This document shows, in pieces, positions 12,701-25,300 of a stretch of 64,000 nucleotides of DNA. How positions within the stretch are numbered: the stretch's first letter is position 1; each line of letters begins with the position of its first letter. The translations under genes and the position numbers were made by a program. Source of the stretch: Echinococcus granulosus (taxonomy: Eukaryota > Platyhelminthes > Cestoda > Cyclophyllidea > Taeniidae); NCBI RefSeq assembly GCF_000524195.1, contig NW_020170474.1, forward strand, positions 111,112-175,111, written 5' to 3'. The notes under the pieces were generated by a model, which was given only the letters and a program-made list of their open reading frames with translations, was not told the origin of the DNA and did no database searches.

Positions 12701-14020
12701 TTAGGTTTCAAGCAACTTCTCTACTTATTTGCCATCAGTAGTTTATCAGCAGCCTGACACTGCTTTTCTCATCGTTGCACAAGTAGGCGTTCCATCATCC
12801 GTGGTGCTTGGAATTGCCGCTACAACTCACCCCACGGTGCCAGCAGGAGGGAGCGGAAATCCTGTCGAGTTTTCCACCGTTTCAACGGTCTCCTCCTGTT
12901 CAAATTCCAATTCCAACGCGTCCAATCATCACCTGCAGGCTGCAAATCCTCACATTCAGCGGCAGATGGCGCATTTGCAACAGAGGGGAGGGTATAACTC
13001 CCTGCCAGCTAGAAAAGATGGTGTAAAAAACACGAACGAAGCGAAATCGCGAGCGGCAGCTGGAGGAGGTGAAACTAACGCGAATATGGTAGGTGGATAG
13101 TAAAATGATAGAATAAATTATTGTCATATTAATTAAAGGGGAAAAAGATGAGGAAATTGGTAGATTGATGGGCTGATGGACAATATGGCGGTACGACTGA
13201 ATGAAGGAATAGGTAATGCAATGCATAAATTTGCTGAACGATGAAAAGGTGGGCCCCAGGATTAAGCGAAAGAATGGGCAGGCTGGTAAATGGGTGGACA
13301 GGGAAGAGGGGTGATAGATGGCAATACGAAGTAAGAGACGGGTAGAATGAAGGTGGAGTCAGGGTGGAAAGGCTGGGGACAAGTGTAGACACGGACGAAT
13401 GAGTCAATAGACATGGGAAAAAGTAGATAGAGGACAGACCGCAGGGTGATATATTGACAAATGAGGGGCTGTCACGTGGGCGGTGGATGAGGAACTGGCC
13501 AATAATGGACAGGGTGGATTAACAGACCCTTAGAATGATGGATGGGCTTGGGAGGGGTGTTGGAGTTAAAGATTTTGAAAATGAATAAGACCTCGTGATT
13601 GAGTAAAATAGATTAGTCCATTAATTAGTAACTCAGCGATGTAGCAAAGAATGAAAAATAAATGATTTTTTGGATAATATGAAGGGATAACCGAAGTGAT
13701 GGATGGTAACGATGGACGGTTAATGTCGACATGAATGAAGTGGGCAAGGGAAGATGGATGGATGGAAGCTGAATGGATAGGAGCATTGAGAAATGTGTGA
13801 ATGGATTAAGTGGACGGCTGGATAAATGAATTCGGGCTTGACCAAATGGACTAGTGATGGAGGAAAGGGTACGTAGATATGTGGTTGCTTACAACTTTTT
13901 CATCAATTACAGAAAGCCATAAGCACGGAGGAGTTAACCCAGGAGATGGCTAATCTCGATGGGCTGATGAAGGATTTGTCAATGATCACGCAGAACGAGT
14001 TCGGATGCCTTCAACCTTAA
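6770..14020 (+). CDS. NEO1: Netrin receptor, neogenin/DCC/frazzled type (5'-truncated by window)
   Basis: This is a single-pass receptor of the neogenin/DCC/UNC-40 family, which binds netrin or RGM ligands in axon and cell guidance. Phase-consistent exons: 6770-6923, 7172-7323, 7362-7488, 7668-7899, 8007-8175, 8781-8926, 9014-9062, 9210-9320, 9572-9667, 9743-9991, 10082-10270, 10701-10974, 11047-11243, 11365-11633, 11846-12122, 12502-12612, 12739-13088, 13913-14020, giving about 1,085 residues. Five fibronectin type III domains are visible; the Ig domains and first FN3 of the family must lie upstream. Exon 10701-10974 holds the membrane span (IWLALAAIMVTTIVLMVIVI) followed by CWAKR. The tail has Gln/His-rich and poly-proline stretches and ends with LTQEMANLDGLMKDL, a close match to the family P3 motif. 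A P1-like motif was not recognised. Exon 9014-9062 is the weakest call. Neogenin versus DCC cannot be decided here. Confidence 0.9.
7324..7361 (+). other. 38-nt mini-intron in the netrin receptor
   Basis: The stretch starts GTACAT and ends CGTTTAG. Read-through meets an in-frame TAG at once, while removing 38 nt joins GAA-G to TT-TAT and keeps the FN3 frame into the next exon. Its size is near the lower limit for spliceosomal introns. Confidence 0.7.
7489..7667 (+). other. GC-AG intron in the netrin receptor
   Basis: The upstream exon ends TATAG and the intron begins GCAAGA, a GC-type donor; the acceptor is ATTTTAG. Splicing gives GHYRIVLLNL, the expected FN3 C strand. No GT donor in this position gives a continuous frame. 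Confidence 0.75.
13089..13912 (+). repeat. GGAT/GATG-rich degenerate tract in last netrin-receptor intron
   Basis: This intron is dominated by imperfect TGGATGG, GATGG and GGATGA words, the reverse-complement sense of the ATCC satellite. It is strongly purine-rich and has no credible exon. The flanking splice sites are ATG|GTAGGT and ATTACAG|AAA. Confidence 0.7.
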
Positions 14021-15011
14021 AATCGTCGAGTCTCCAAATCTGCTCCCCACCTCCCCCATCACCTGCCTCCCCTTTTGGCATATCTTCTCCTTCCTTTCCT
14101 CCCCAACCTACGTTCGTGCCCTGCGATTAAGCCACTCGAGGCTGTGTATATATCTATACATATATATATGAAGACAACCGTATATGCATATCCCAAGCCC
14201 ATCCAAACCGACAATTATTTGTTCCTCCGGCATGTATATGCATTTAAAGTGGTCTAGTTGAAATAATAGCATAATGCCACATCATTATCCTTTGAAACAG
14301 ATAGTTCATCGCCTAAGAGCAGGGATGATTACACAATTCAACCTAATGGAAGGAATCAAAAGTCAAAAAATGGTAGAAATGTATAAAACTCGTAAATGGG
14401 GTAGATTTGTGTGCCAGTGTCATGATTATATAGGTCAAAATTGCAGAATACTTCATGGTTTTTGTCAGTTGGTCCATAAGTAAACATCAACTAAAGTTTT
14501 TTTTTAATTTTACAAAAGGGATAATAATCGCAATTTACAAAACAGCGAAAAACAGGACAACGTTTGTGCAAATGATCAAGTGTTTTTGAATAGGTGAAAA
14601 TGTGCGAAATTTTACATAGCGTAAAAAACCAAGTGTCTACTCACTGTAAATGTGTTTATAAGCCATTTCAAGTATTATGTGTTTGCATTTACTTTAAAAG
14701 AGCAATACCTAGGCTTAATTCAGATAAAATTGTGCAATATCAGATATGATTGTACGAATCATGATGCAGTTAAGCTAACTAACTTAATCAAATTTTGATA
14801 CGTTTAACGCTGCCAAACTCCAATGTCATGCAGAAAAATCATGTCACTTTACAACTAAGCATTCAGTTATTTCCAGTGTACTCAAACCCTTGAGATGGCA
14901 ATGTATTAACGATGATGAGATCTCGGAAGATGCTCAAATCCCTTGTTTTCATTGGTCAACTTCTCATCGCGTGTGTCTTCGTCATCTCTTCCTCTCATTT
15001 CCGCATTGGCA
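14021..15011. other. 3' UTR of netrin receptor and spacer before SH3BGRL-like gene
   Basis: Pyrimidine-rich sequence follows the stop, then a short TATA-rich stretch near 14150-14170 and AT-rich DNA. No further coding exon was seen. Both flanking genes are on the plus strand. Confidence 0.5.
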
Positions 15012-15411
15012 ATGACTTTGTATCTTTACGTGTCTACTGTTAGTGGGAACCATGAAGTAAGCGCTTACGCTTATTTTAGCTTAATTATATGTATATACAG
15101 GTGCGTTCCAACCAACAACGCGTTCAAAGCGTACTTGACTCATTGAATATAAAGTACCAGCTTGTTGATATCGCTGCCGATGAAAATGCAAAACATAAAA
15201 TGATGGCCGCATTAAAGGCAGCAAATAAACAGCCACCGTTCCTAGCTCCTCAAATCTTCTTTGGTGATGAGTATATTGGTGTAATTTTACTTGCTATCCC
15301 AGTGTTACTGTCATTTGTCCGGTCATTTTCACGTATTTTGTTCTTTAGGGTTACAAAGAATTTGAGGAGGCCGTTGAGGATTCGTGTCTAGATGCATTTT
15401 TACGTATCTGA
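15012..15411 (+). CDS. SH3BGRL: SH3-domain-binding glutamic acid-rich-like protein
   Basis: This is a small cytosolic thioredoxin/glutaredoxin-fold protein of the SH3BGR family. Family members lack the redox CxxC, act as adaptors, and usually have 90-115 residues. Three exons fit in phase 0: 15012-15056, 15101-15280 and 15349-15411, giving 95 residues. The first exon encodes MTLYLYVSTVSGNHE, the beta1 strand. The second carries the family pattern QRVQSVLDSLNIKYQLVDIA, then NKQPPFLAPQIFFGDEYIG, matching the conserved PPQIFN-like turn that replaces the glutaredoxin cis-proline loop. The third encodes GYKEFEEAVEDSCLDAFLRI before TGA. The start is the first ATG in frame with the beta1 strand. No active-site cysteine pair is present, as expected. 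A possible AATAAA lies near 16167. Confidence 0.88.
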
Positions 15412-16249
15412 TTGATCTTAATCATGAATTTCCTGCCTTTTGTTATCCACAAAAGTGGCGCCATGGCTGCTCACTCCGATACTCCTCCAACATTCCATGC
15501 TTCCATATTCCATGCCCCTTTTTGCTATTTGTTGATTTAACCTATTTACGTCAACCAAAATTTTTAACTTGGTTAATTCTCCACCCCTCTGATCATTCCG
15601 CTTCCTTCTATATTGTTCTTTACCTAGGCGACTCAATTCAATAACTGGCGTTTTCCTATGTTGTGCCTTGCGGCGTGTGTTGACCCTCCAGAACTTGATA
15701 TTTGATGAATTTTGTTGCTTACTCGTCTTCTTTGTCTTCATATCAAGTCAGGTGCCGTAGGTGTAATTTCGTCTCAGTCTTGATTGAAATACGTCATGTA
15801 TAATCCCCTTTTGTGCGTGAGCTAGTTTTTAGCTTTGTGCGTTTTGATATATCACCTGGGTCTGACCCGGCACACATCTGACCTTTTTGAGGCGTTTGTC
15901 TTCACCCTTTTTTACACTTTGTTTTTTTGATATAAGTGTAGGGAACCAGTCGTATACATACTTTGTAGTTGGTATTGTTAAATCTAGCGACTTTTTTGCG
16001 GAAGATGTTTACTTCGGAGCGAGGACTCGTTACCCTACAATAATGGAGCATGGATGCTTGTATTGGAAGATGACATTGCAAAAGCCGGATGAGGGTTGGA
16101 GAGGATCAGTCGGTGGAGCAATCCAGCATGGATTGAGTGTCCCAGCTCACCGGAAGTGGGTTAGCTAATAAATTGACGGATCTGGAGGAATGTAAAACCG
16201 CTAGAGGTGAGTAACTGGGACTGAGGCGTATTGAGGAATGATGAGATTA

Positions 16250-16725
16250 AAACAGGGATGTTGAGTCTTTTTTGGAAAAATGGATGAATGCACGGGTCAA
16301 CTAAATGAAATCGGACAAATGAGCGGACTAGAAAATATTCTGGTAAATGAGTAGCGGCAGTATGGTTGGAAACGGCCTCGATTCATAAATGGATGGTTTA
16401 AAGAGTAGAAAAAGGGACAAATGAATGGATGGATAGTTGAGTGGACGGATAAGGATGGGATGGATGGGCGTTAGATGGGTACGGGATGGCTGGAAACAGG
16501 ATAGTTGAGTGGATGGATGCCAGATAGATGAATGGATTCGAGATTGTTGGGCGGATGGATAGATGCGGACCTGATGGATGGATGAATGGATTTGAAGTTA
16601 ACTAAATGAGTGGATGAATTAGCGGCGGATGGATGGATGGATGGATGCACAGAGGATGGAGGAATACAGGAAAAAGGGATGTTGGTTGGTTGGATGGAGG
16701 AACGGATGGCGGGGTGGAAGGATGC
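16250..16725. repeat. Degenerate GGAT tetranucleotide tract
   Basis: Clusters of GGAT units (for example near 16628-16646) lie in purine-rich sequence full of GGATGG, GAATGG and GTGGA words. This is the reverse-complement sense of the satellite at the left edge of the window. Confidence 0.8.
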
Positions 16726-17649
16726 CCTAGTGCTTGGACTTCCAACGTTTATAGGCTGCCCTCCAACATTTTGGAGAGTTCTGCTTCTCCTCAGTCCATT
16801 CTGAGTGCCGTATTTCAGACTGCGATGTGCGCTAAGTTAACTGACAACCACTCGAGGGGGCGAATGTCAACCAGTTGCTATCACTGCCAGTCACTGACTT
16901 GACATCAGTCTCCGACGGCCTTGGCTCTCTCTCTATCAGGCACGTACACACACTGTCCGTATCTCATCAAGTTGACCAAAGAAACTTCCATCTTTTATAC
17001 TTCATGGTTTACTCCTAACGATCCTGACCCCTGCGCCTCAGAAACCTCCAAGTTATAAAATCAACATCCCACTTCATAACAGACTTTTCACTTTGTTTTA
17101 TCCTTCACGTCAGTCATACCCTAAATAACTCAACAAAGTCAAATCTTAACGCGATGACTAACACCTGCCACGGCGCTTTGTGAAACCGAATGTCAACTTC
17201 TTCTCACAGTGTTTCAACAACCCACCGAAACTGTTTATGCAAATCAAACAGGTTGCGTGACAGCTGGTTTTTTGCAATCATTGCCTCAAAGAATTCAGAC
17301 AACGAAAGAAAAGTGTCATTCCGCTTCAGGCCTTGTGAAATTTTATCTGCGTCGGCGTGATTCTGCGTAGTGGTGAGGATTGAATACCTCCTCCTCTCGC
17401 TTTGGCACTAAGGGTGGAAGGATGACCTTGAGAGGATTTTGACGGGTAGGCGAACCGGCATGAGTTGAAGGGACTCGTAAGCTTCATTGCACAGATGTGA
17501 CAAATAAATTAACGACCTTTGCATTGCCCGAGATGGTTTTGGAAATGCACGCATGATGAGATCAATCTTGTATCCATTCTAAATCCACCAATATATTCCT
17601 CCAAAACTCTATTCGCATACGCCTTCACTCCATATATCTTCAATCTTCC

Positions 17650-17930
17650 CGTTTGAAACAATCCATTCATCCAGGATCCATCAATCCATCCATCCACCCA
17701 TCCATCCATCCTGTATCCATCCATCCATCCAGGATCCATCCATCCTGTATCCATCCATCCATCCTATATCCATCCATCCTGTATCCATCCATCCATCCAG
17801 GATCCATCCATCCTGTATTCATTCATACATCCATCCTGGATCCACCCATCCAACCAGCCATCTATGCAGCCATACCCCTATCCATACGTCCATTTATTCC
17901 GTTCATATCCAACCGTTCTTCCTCGCCTAT
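17650..17930. repeat. ATCC array with higher-order structure
   Basis: Runs of two to four ATCC units are separated alternately by TGTAT or TATAT and AGGAT or TGGAT spacers. This gives a repeating block of about 34 nt that recurs at least twice before decaying. The interrupters themselves contain GATCC or TATCC, so they probably arose by point changes in an ancestral ATCC array. Confidence 0.85.
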
Positions 17931-18982
17931 CCATCAAACGCTAATCTACCTATTTATCCATAAATCTTGCCTTTTTTGTTCCATTAATTTATGTCAGTTA
18001 TTTTTTACACTTCTATTCCAAATATTGTAAAGTGTTTGTACATTTAACTTTTTTTTACCTTCTCTTGATTTTTCAGTATTACATGAAGACTATAAATGTC
18101 CCGCGAGGTCAAGGCCACCTAGACTGCCGATGACAACTCGTGCATTCCAGCTGTCCAGTACACAATCCTCTGTGTATTCTCGGACATTTCGGCCGAAAAT
18201 CAAGCCTTTTTTTAATTCCCTGTTTCACTTTGCTGCTTTGGTTTGGCGCGTAGCTCCTCCTTGTCAAATCACCAACACATCTTTACACTCACTCATTCCT
18301 ACGGCAATTCTGTCTTCGCATTCGCTCATCTGCTCTCCCTTGAAACAATTTATTCTCCTCAACAAAAGATTTTCTTATTACTTCCTTCCTGTCAATTCCG
18401 ACTTTGTTTAAACCCCGTCAAGCCTACTGAAGGGTCCACTTGCATGTGGACACATGCGTGTCTTGTGTCATTGTCATGACTGACGTTAGCGTGTCACACG
18501 AATGGTCAAATTAACTCGACAGTGGAAAAAACTCAAGTCAAAAGCTGCTTTGTGAAGTGTGAGGGGTGTTTTGGGTAAACTGAGACTTTAACCTTTGCAC
18601 ACTAGCAAGTCGTGTCGTTTCAATTTGTACACATGTCACTGTCATGGAGGTCGACCTGCATCAGTAACGATGACAGTGACTGCAGTCAACAGATTCCGTG
18701 AAATGGGCAGAGTGACATGCCTTAGTGGTGGTTCCCAGTCCACAACTCAGCTGTCGCTTCCGTGACCGGCTGGCCTAGTTCTGCTACCCTGATGGAAGCG
18801 CAACCTGTTGTTATGATAGTGGACAAGAGACTAATCTTTCTGTAGCACCACTTAAAAGACTAGTAAGTTTTCCCCAGAACAGGGCCTATTCCACAGAGAC
18901 TAAGCAAGTGGAGCGTGGGTGAGTGCGTGCGTCGGCAACTATAGAACTTTCCACACCTTAAAGTCCGTTAAAATTCTGGTGA

Positions 18983-18988
18983 TTTATT
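18983..18988 (-). other. Polyadenylation signal AATAAA (minus strand)
   Basis: TTTATT on the plus strand reads AATAAA on the minus strand, about 70 nt downstream of the stop codon of the two-span PPPY protein gene. Position and sequence fit its 3' end. Confidence 0.55.
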
Positions 18989-19055
18989 TAAGTAAAGCAA
19001 ACGATTATGAACTTAAGATAGTCTTCGTGTTCACAGTTTCCTTATAGCCTACATT

Positions 19056-21386
19056 CTAGTACTTTTCCGCTGACATTGAGGGAGAATTGGGTGTTTTTGC
19101 AGCCTGGTCATACGGTGGGGGAGCTGCCGATGGTAGCGGATACACCGGGGCACTGGGGTACGTCGTAGGCTGCATTGACGGCCCTGAGGGAATTTGTGGT
19201 TGGCTGGCATCGTAATCAGGCGTCATGAACTGAGGAGGTTGTGGTTGATTGGAGTAGGAACCCATTGGCATTTGGCTCACCTGTTATGACCAGATCGAGA
19301 GACAATGCTACTTATTCGTATTTGAGTAGAATAAGTAGTCAAGGGCAGAGATTTGACGGTATCAAATGTGATGCCCAAACGGAGATCAGAAAATTAGGAT
19401 TTTGCACAATTTACATTTTTAGCCCTAACTTTTGCAATGAATGACAGCCCGTTTTATTGCGGAATAATTAAACCGTACAAACACACATTTCCTTGGAAGA
19501 TTAGATTTCTGGAACATGACCTCGTATTGTATAACAAAATTTCGAGATTCATAAATACTATAAGCAGACCTTTTAGGAAGATGCTAGTCTAAAAGTCATT
19601 TTATTTTTACTTTTCATCATCTATTCAAATGTTTACTCTTGCTCAATGACTAGTCCTGGTTCAACCTCTTGCATCCTTTCAGTCAGATAGACCACAGAGG
19701 CAATTATTGCCAGACCTTTAACAAGGAATACATCTTGAAAAATTACGCCTGCTGCTCACTTCACGCACAACCACACACTCAAGGATGAGGTGAGGTGTAT
19801 GATGAACATTGAGAGAGAATGGTACCAATTACCAACAATGCAAAAGGCACCTTCTCGTCATAGGTAAATTGGTTAACAAACAACTTCAAGTGCACAGCGA
19901 CTTGTTCAAAACGTACGCAAAAGTTACGAGGCATGAATTTGCTGTCTCCAAGCTTATTGCTATATTCTGGAACCCATTTGCATTGCTATCACTGCTTCGA
20001 TATTTAATGTAGCAATCAGCTAGTCGTTTCATCACCCACGTTGAACACCACAAGGCTGGGAGTTAAAAAGGTTGAAAGCAGGCTTAAGAGTTGATGTCAA
20101 CTTCATCCCGATGCATTACTCCAAATTTTCTACTGCATTCCTTACCTTCGGTTCCGTCTAGGCTTAAGAACTCAGTTAGACTCGGCTTCTAAAGCAGGTC
20201 ACCTTGAACCAAATCCATCAATTTCAACCATCATGCGATGATAGAATGTTCCGCAGTAGCGAATAGTGGTAGAGTTATTAGAGTACACCCATCCATACTT
20301 AAAAATACATTTATGCACCCATTCGTGGCCTTTTGAAATTTATTTTTTTGATAGTTAAACAGAAGCAGCGTCTACGAGATAAAACTAGTTTGTATGGAAG
20401 ACCTACCGGCTGGGGTTGTTGAGTGATGGTTACAACCGACTTGGAGCTATCGCTGAAGGCTAAGAAACCACAGGCACAGCAAATCATGATAGACGCGATC
20501 GCTGTGAAAAGGCAACCGAAAAAGACCAAAGCGATGCCAACAACAAAGTTCCTATTAAATCAAATGGTCAGAAGTTAGGTTAAACAAGATGTATCTACTT
20601 TTGTGTTAGTAATATGAAATGTAACAGTAGTATAGAACGTCAATCTTCATCTTTTAAAAGCATCGCTACTGCTGGCAATGCTGGTAACAAATTGATGTCA
20701 TTAAAAACACAGGTGCTACTTAAAAGCATGTAAGTAGGCAGTACTGCGCTTGCCTCTGTTCGGCCGACAAACTGTCGCACTCGCCGTCCCAATGGTTGGG
20801 GTGTCCGTAGGATCTAATGATTAGCATTAATGAAATGTCGGCTTCACAAATAAACCTTATGCATCAACCGTTGGCTTTCATGAAAATAATTTAGAATTAA
20901 AGATTTCTGACCAGTTAGATGATAGTTTATCCTTTTATGACAATGCCAAATTCTCACTTATAAAACACAATAACACTGGAGTGAGTTGAAGAATATGTTA
21001 GACATTTTTGAAGGCGTATGCTAGTAAACAAGACCATTAGGCACTTTTAACAATAAATAAGATGATTTGTTTGCAAATATGCATTTCGTTTCTCGTATCA
21101 TAAAATTTATTTATTATTTAGGATTACTTTACATTTCGAATTCAATTGCAGGAGTTTTGTAAAATTATTGCTACTTATAATTACATCAGTAGATAGTGAC
21201 TCACGAATCACTAAAGCCGTCACCGCAGAGCTCAGGCCATCGGTGCAAAACAGCGGAATTTTTGCTAATTAGTATCGCTCCACCAATTATGAGGCCCAAG
21301 GCGAGAATGTAGCAGAACGCGGAAGCAAGCTGACAGCAAACCGCATTAGCACGTGCGAAAGCGCTGATACCGGTTTTCACTCCCAT
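19056..21386 (-). CDS. Two-span membrane protein with proline-rich PPPY tail
   Basis: The family was not recognised. Three exons fit on the minus strand: 21386-21205, 20551-20407 and 19280-19056, giving about 183 residues. The start ATG has an excellent context (GCCACCATGG). Exon 1 encodes a cysteine-containing hydrophobic span, ASAFCYILALGLIIGGAIL, then a short loop. Exon 2 encodes a second span, FVVGIALVFFGCLFTAIASI, followed by MICCACGFLAF, a Cys-rich juxtamembrane part that could be palmitoylated. Exon 3 is a Pro/Gln/Ser/Tyr-rich tail containing APPPYDQ, a PPxY motif that typically binds WW domains of NEDD4-type ubiquitin ligases. Splice phases are 2 and 0 and agree throughout. A paralogue with the same intron phases lies immediately upstream on the same strand (22375-25456). 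PPxY-tail membrane adaptors are a plausible analogy only; function is unknown. Confidence 0.72.
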
Positions 21387-22374
21387 GGTGGCGATCTCAA
21401 TGTGCACAGAAAAACCGCGTTAACTTCAGTACAGGTTCTATAAAATAAAATAAGTTGCGTCTATTTTTCAGGTTAGGAAAAGTATTTTGAGGTGATATTA
21501 TGAAATCTACACATTTTTTTTCGGGATAGTTAATCTATGTTTAAAACAAAGCTAAAAAGTAAATGCACTTGGACGTCGACGTCCACTATCCACTGATGAG
21601 TAAGTTAGTGGATGAGAGAGATAAGCCTTCTTTAAGAGACAAAAACATACAAACGTACCGATTAAATCTCAATTTCCAACTGACTCTCATCCCTTCTCTC
21701 GCCGCACTCTACATTTGGCCTTGTGATTGCCCGATGACAACAGTTGCCGGGGCAACAAGACAGTAGCTTTAACTATTGGATAATTGGCTTTCTATTGACT
21801 TCGCTACCATGGTTTCACTAGGCTGCACAATTTTTTCCCTTCTACATAGCGATTGCGTACACCTATCCATCTGTAGATTCTATGTTTAGACCACCAATAA
21901 TGTACTTTAGCAATAAGTGGTAGCTTAGCAGCGACTGAAGTATTTTGCCTACCATAATTAATTGCCTTCTCGCTTTTAGTTTTTAGGGTTTTAGAGGAAA
22001 AATAATTCAGCTCTGAGTAGGCTACCCAAAGATAACACAATAACAAATGTAGACAGTAGGCTCGTTGAGTATGCCTCACCCCTCGGTGGCTGTTGAGCTT
22101 GGTTTGGTGTATCGTCTTCCCTCTCTCTTGTACATTTACCTCAGCATTTGTTCAGTACTTGGAAGGCAGACATGGCTTAATGAGATTTGTGGGTGTAACC
22201 TAACAATCCTACAACAGCCTGCTATACATCTTTGCCTTGCTATCATCCACCATTCCCTATCTTGCCAAAGATCCAAAAGGGCGCCTCGACTGCCGACTGT
22301 CATGGAGATAAACGATGTCTAAAGAGGATTCCGACCTGTCCGATATATGAGTAGGGAAGGGCGATACTTGTAAC
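21387..22374. other. Spacer between the two paralogous membrane protein genes
   Basis: No exon with consistent phases was found. The 5' part should hold the promoter and leader of the PPPY-tail gene; no TATA box or other element is convincing. Confidence 0.45.
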
Positions 22375-25300
22375 TCACCAATTGGGCGTGGTACCACCGC
22401 GACAGGATTTACTGTTAACAAAGTGCTCTCTTTTATGCATCCAAATCCTTTTCTGTATGATGCTGCGCTCATTTGTCCGCCTAATATTTTTTCCACCGAG
22501 GAATGCCTGTTATGAAGTACCCATTACTGTACGGTAATGCGGCATCTGGTAATCTAACGGTGATTTTTGATAGTATTGTGTCGACGAATTGACTTTTCTG
22601 ATATCTGCCGATCATTTGTGTGAGACGCGTTCATTGTGAACTGGGAACTCTACTGCGGGGCTATAAGCAGCCGTTTTGAGGGTCACAACAGCCAGAATAC
22701 ATGCTGTCAGTCATGAAGGCCGGAGATAGAGGTAGCAGTATAAGATGCTAAGCAAGGTGTCTTGAGAATGGAGACAAAAATAAAAGCCTCGGATGCCTTC
22801 TTCTTTTTGCCTTTAACTTTATGCACTCATTTGCTCAGCAATAGCGCATTTAAGTATTACTTGCTTTTTAAGACACCTCTGAATATATCTGCCTAGCAAT
22901 GCAAATTAAAAGGTAAAGTATTCAATTACTATCTACTCTAGGTTATTAATAACTTTTCAGTTCCTTGCCTATCCGCTGATCTCGTGATAAGGCATGTTGG
23001 ACCAAAAGAGTGGTTTCTATTAGTGCCTGAAAGAAGTTGAAAGTTATTTTTTCTGTCTGTTTGATCGGCCACGCCACCAAAGAGAAAACACGCCCTTTAG
23101 AGACTAAATAGATACAGAATGTTTGATACATTTGATAAAGCCAGTGCCCAAATTAACTGACTTTTAGTTTTTAGCAGCCTGATGATTATTTTAAAAAAGT
23201 ACATTTTTTCTAATATTGGCTATTGAAAATAGAAGCAATGTGTTTTGATTTGCGAAATTTAGAATTTTGGTGATTATACTCCGAGGTAGCAAAATTCTAT
23301 GGGTGGGAGAGATCTGATTGGCTCACACTGGCGCTTTATTGACCAATCAGTCGAAAAGTGACTTGGGGCCGTGGAATTAAGGTCACCCACTGATTGGCTG
23401 TTTAGCGATATGTAAAATTTTGGAATATTTTGCCATAAAATAGGAAGAACACTGAATCGGCAGGAATTATTTTTAATAAAAACGCACATCTGCATGATTT
23501 TACTGTTAAGACTTGGTTTTTTTGGCACCGGATTTATCTGAGTCCTCAGAGCATCAAATCGGGACGTCTGTAAAATGCCTGAACGGATATGAAAGTTATT
23601 TCTTTTTCTTTGAACAATAATACAAAACAAAAAAAGATGATTTTGAAAATGAAGAATTTACCGTAGAAACACTTTCGTATTTCCTTGAAATAATACAAAT
23701 GATGCATGCGATTGTTAGCCCGACAAGTTCAATAAAGAGACTGAATAGGATGACGGGAATGCCCATTTCTCTGAAATAAAAATTTGAAACAGCACAAGTA
23801 AGTATAAATCACTGGAATTAATAAGTCATGTTCACTGCTACTTTAGCAACTTCAGTAGGATAATTAACAAGTCACCTAATTAGTCGAATTAGATGATCAT
23901 CCGATCTTCTTAAAACTTTAATTCTTGAGGAGGTAATGAACCATAATCCCCTTTAAGCTTTGATAATCTGCTAAACCTAATATCACTGATCAAATAAAGA
24001 TGTCAGCCTCTATACAATCTTTTTGTTCTGTGGAGATGAATCCATCACACTGGAGGGAGCGCTGGCCGACCGTCCTATATTCAAGACCTACTCACATCGA
24101 GTGTGTCTGGATAACGACGGATTTAACTTTTGCTTTCACTTTTATTGACAGAGGATACTACATGTCAAACCTGCCTTCCTCGGAACCTAATCCAGAGATC
24201 CATAAGGTCGGGATAATCCAGGACCCCGAGTTGCAAGTGTTCAGTGCTATTTTGGCTCAACTCATCATTAATAGGTAAGAACAGGTATTAACTAGAGACG
24301 ATAAGGATTTCGCATAAAAAATCTACAATAATTAGCAGAACGATCTTTTCACGGCTTACATCTAATCAGTGTCAAGGAATTAATAATCATCCGGTCTAGA
24401 CACGAAGTTGGATCACACTATAGGTCGAGAACTTCCACATCGACGGATACCAACACCCTTAGCTAGCTGGCGAAATTTGCATTTAAGAAGTCTTGGGAGT
24501 TAGCCGTGGCCCGGTGCTAAAACAACCACAATGCCTTAAACCTGAGGCTCTTTTCATTACACACCAGAGCTTGGCAAGTTCTCCCTAGCTCTCGTTCATT
24601 CTTACAAGCTTCAAACCGACTTGAAGGACATTTATGCAATTTACTCCTTGACTCTGGCACAAAGAGATCAGTAGTAAACCTTGAGGCTTTGCGGCATCTT
24701 TTCATGTCACCGACAGTAGAACAACAAAACTTCTGGAGTTAATTACACGACCATACTCTCCTGATAGGGGATTAAGCTGGGAAGAACAGGCACCGCGAAG
24801 TATACAATAGACACCGGAGAGGATTAACCAACTTGTCAGCCGCCCCAGGCGCATATTACTTCCTCATCAGAAGAGGAACGGTGTCTAATTCCACGCGATA
24901 AATATATAACCCCCCCGCTGTAGTGGCAACTTCTTATGGCAACTAACCCCGTCTTCATTTTCGTTTCTCTTCATGATGGATGGTTTCCGCGAAGATTTGA
25001 AGCCCATTTACCGCTGTTACAGAAGTCTTAGTCACAGGGAGCCAGTTTAATGGTGCCAAAGTTTATTTGACACTCGTCAATGCCGATTCCGGGCATGGTG
25101 GCTATGAGCGCATGGTGCAGCAATCGCTTCTTTTTCTCGCCAAAAGAAGTCACCACGCGCTTAGACACGAAAATCAAGATTGGGTAAAATTCAATAATTT
25201 TCCTGCTCTCTAAATGGTAGAGCCCATCCCAATGTCACTTTAAAAGATTTCATCAGCATTAAAGAAAGGCAACCTACGGATAGATGCCCTGAACCGAGTC

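Larger units (their letters stand above)
15412..19055. other. Intergenic region with repeats
   Basis: No protein-coding exon is supported. It contains the GGAT-rich tract at 16250-16725, the ATCC array at 17650-17930 and unique AT-rich DNA between them. The stretch from about 18420 to 18760 is rich in GTCA/TGAC words, with no assignable function. Confidence 0.55.

Noticed and set aside
15887..16168. 93-codon frame downstream of the SH3BGRL-like gene
   Set aside because: No domain, no coding-like composition and no partner exons; it runs into GGAT-rich sequence.
23320..23400. Inverted CCAAT/ATTGG words that could form a hairpin (also near 25640 and 58850)
   Set aside because: These are common short words in AT-rich DNA; no extended complementarity was seen.
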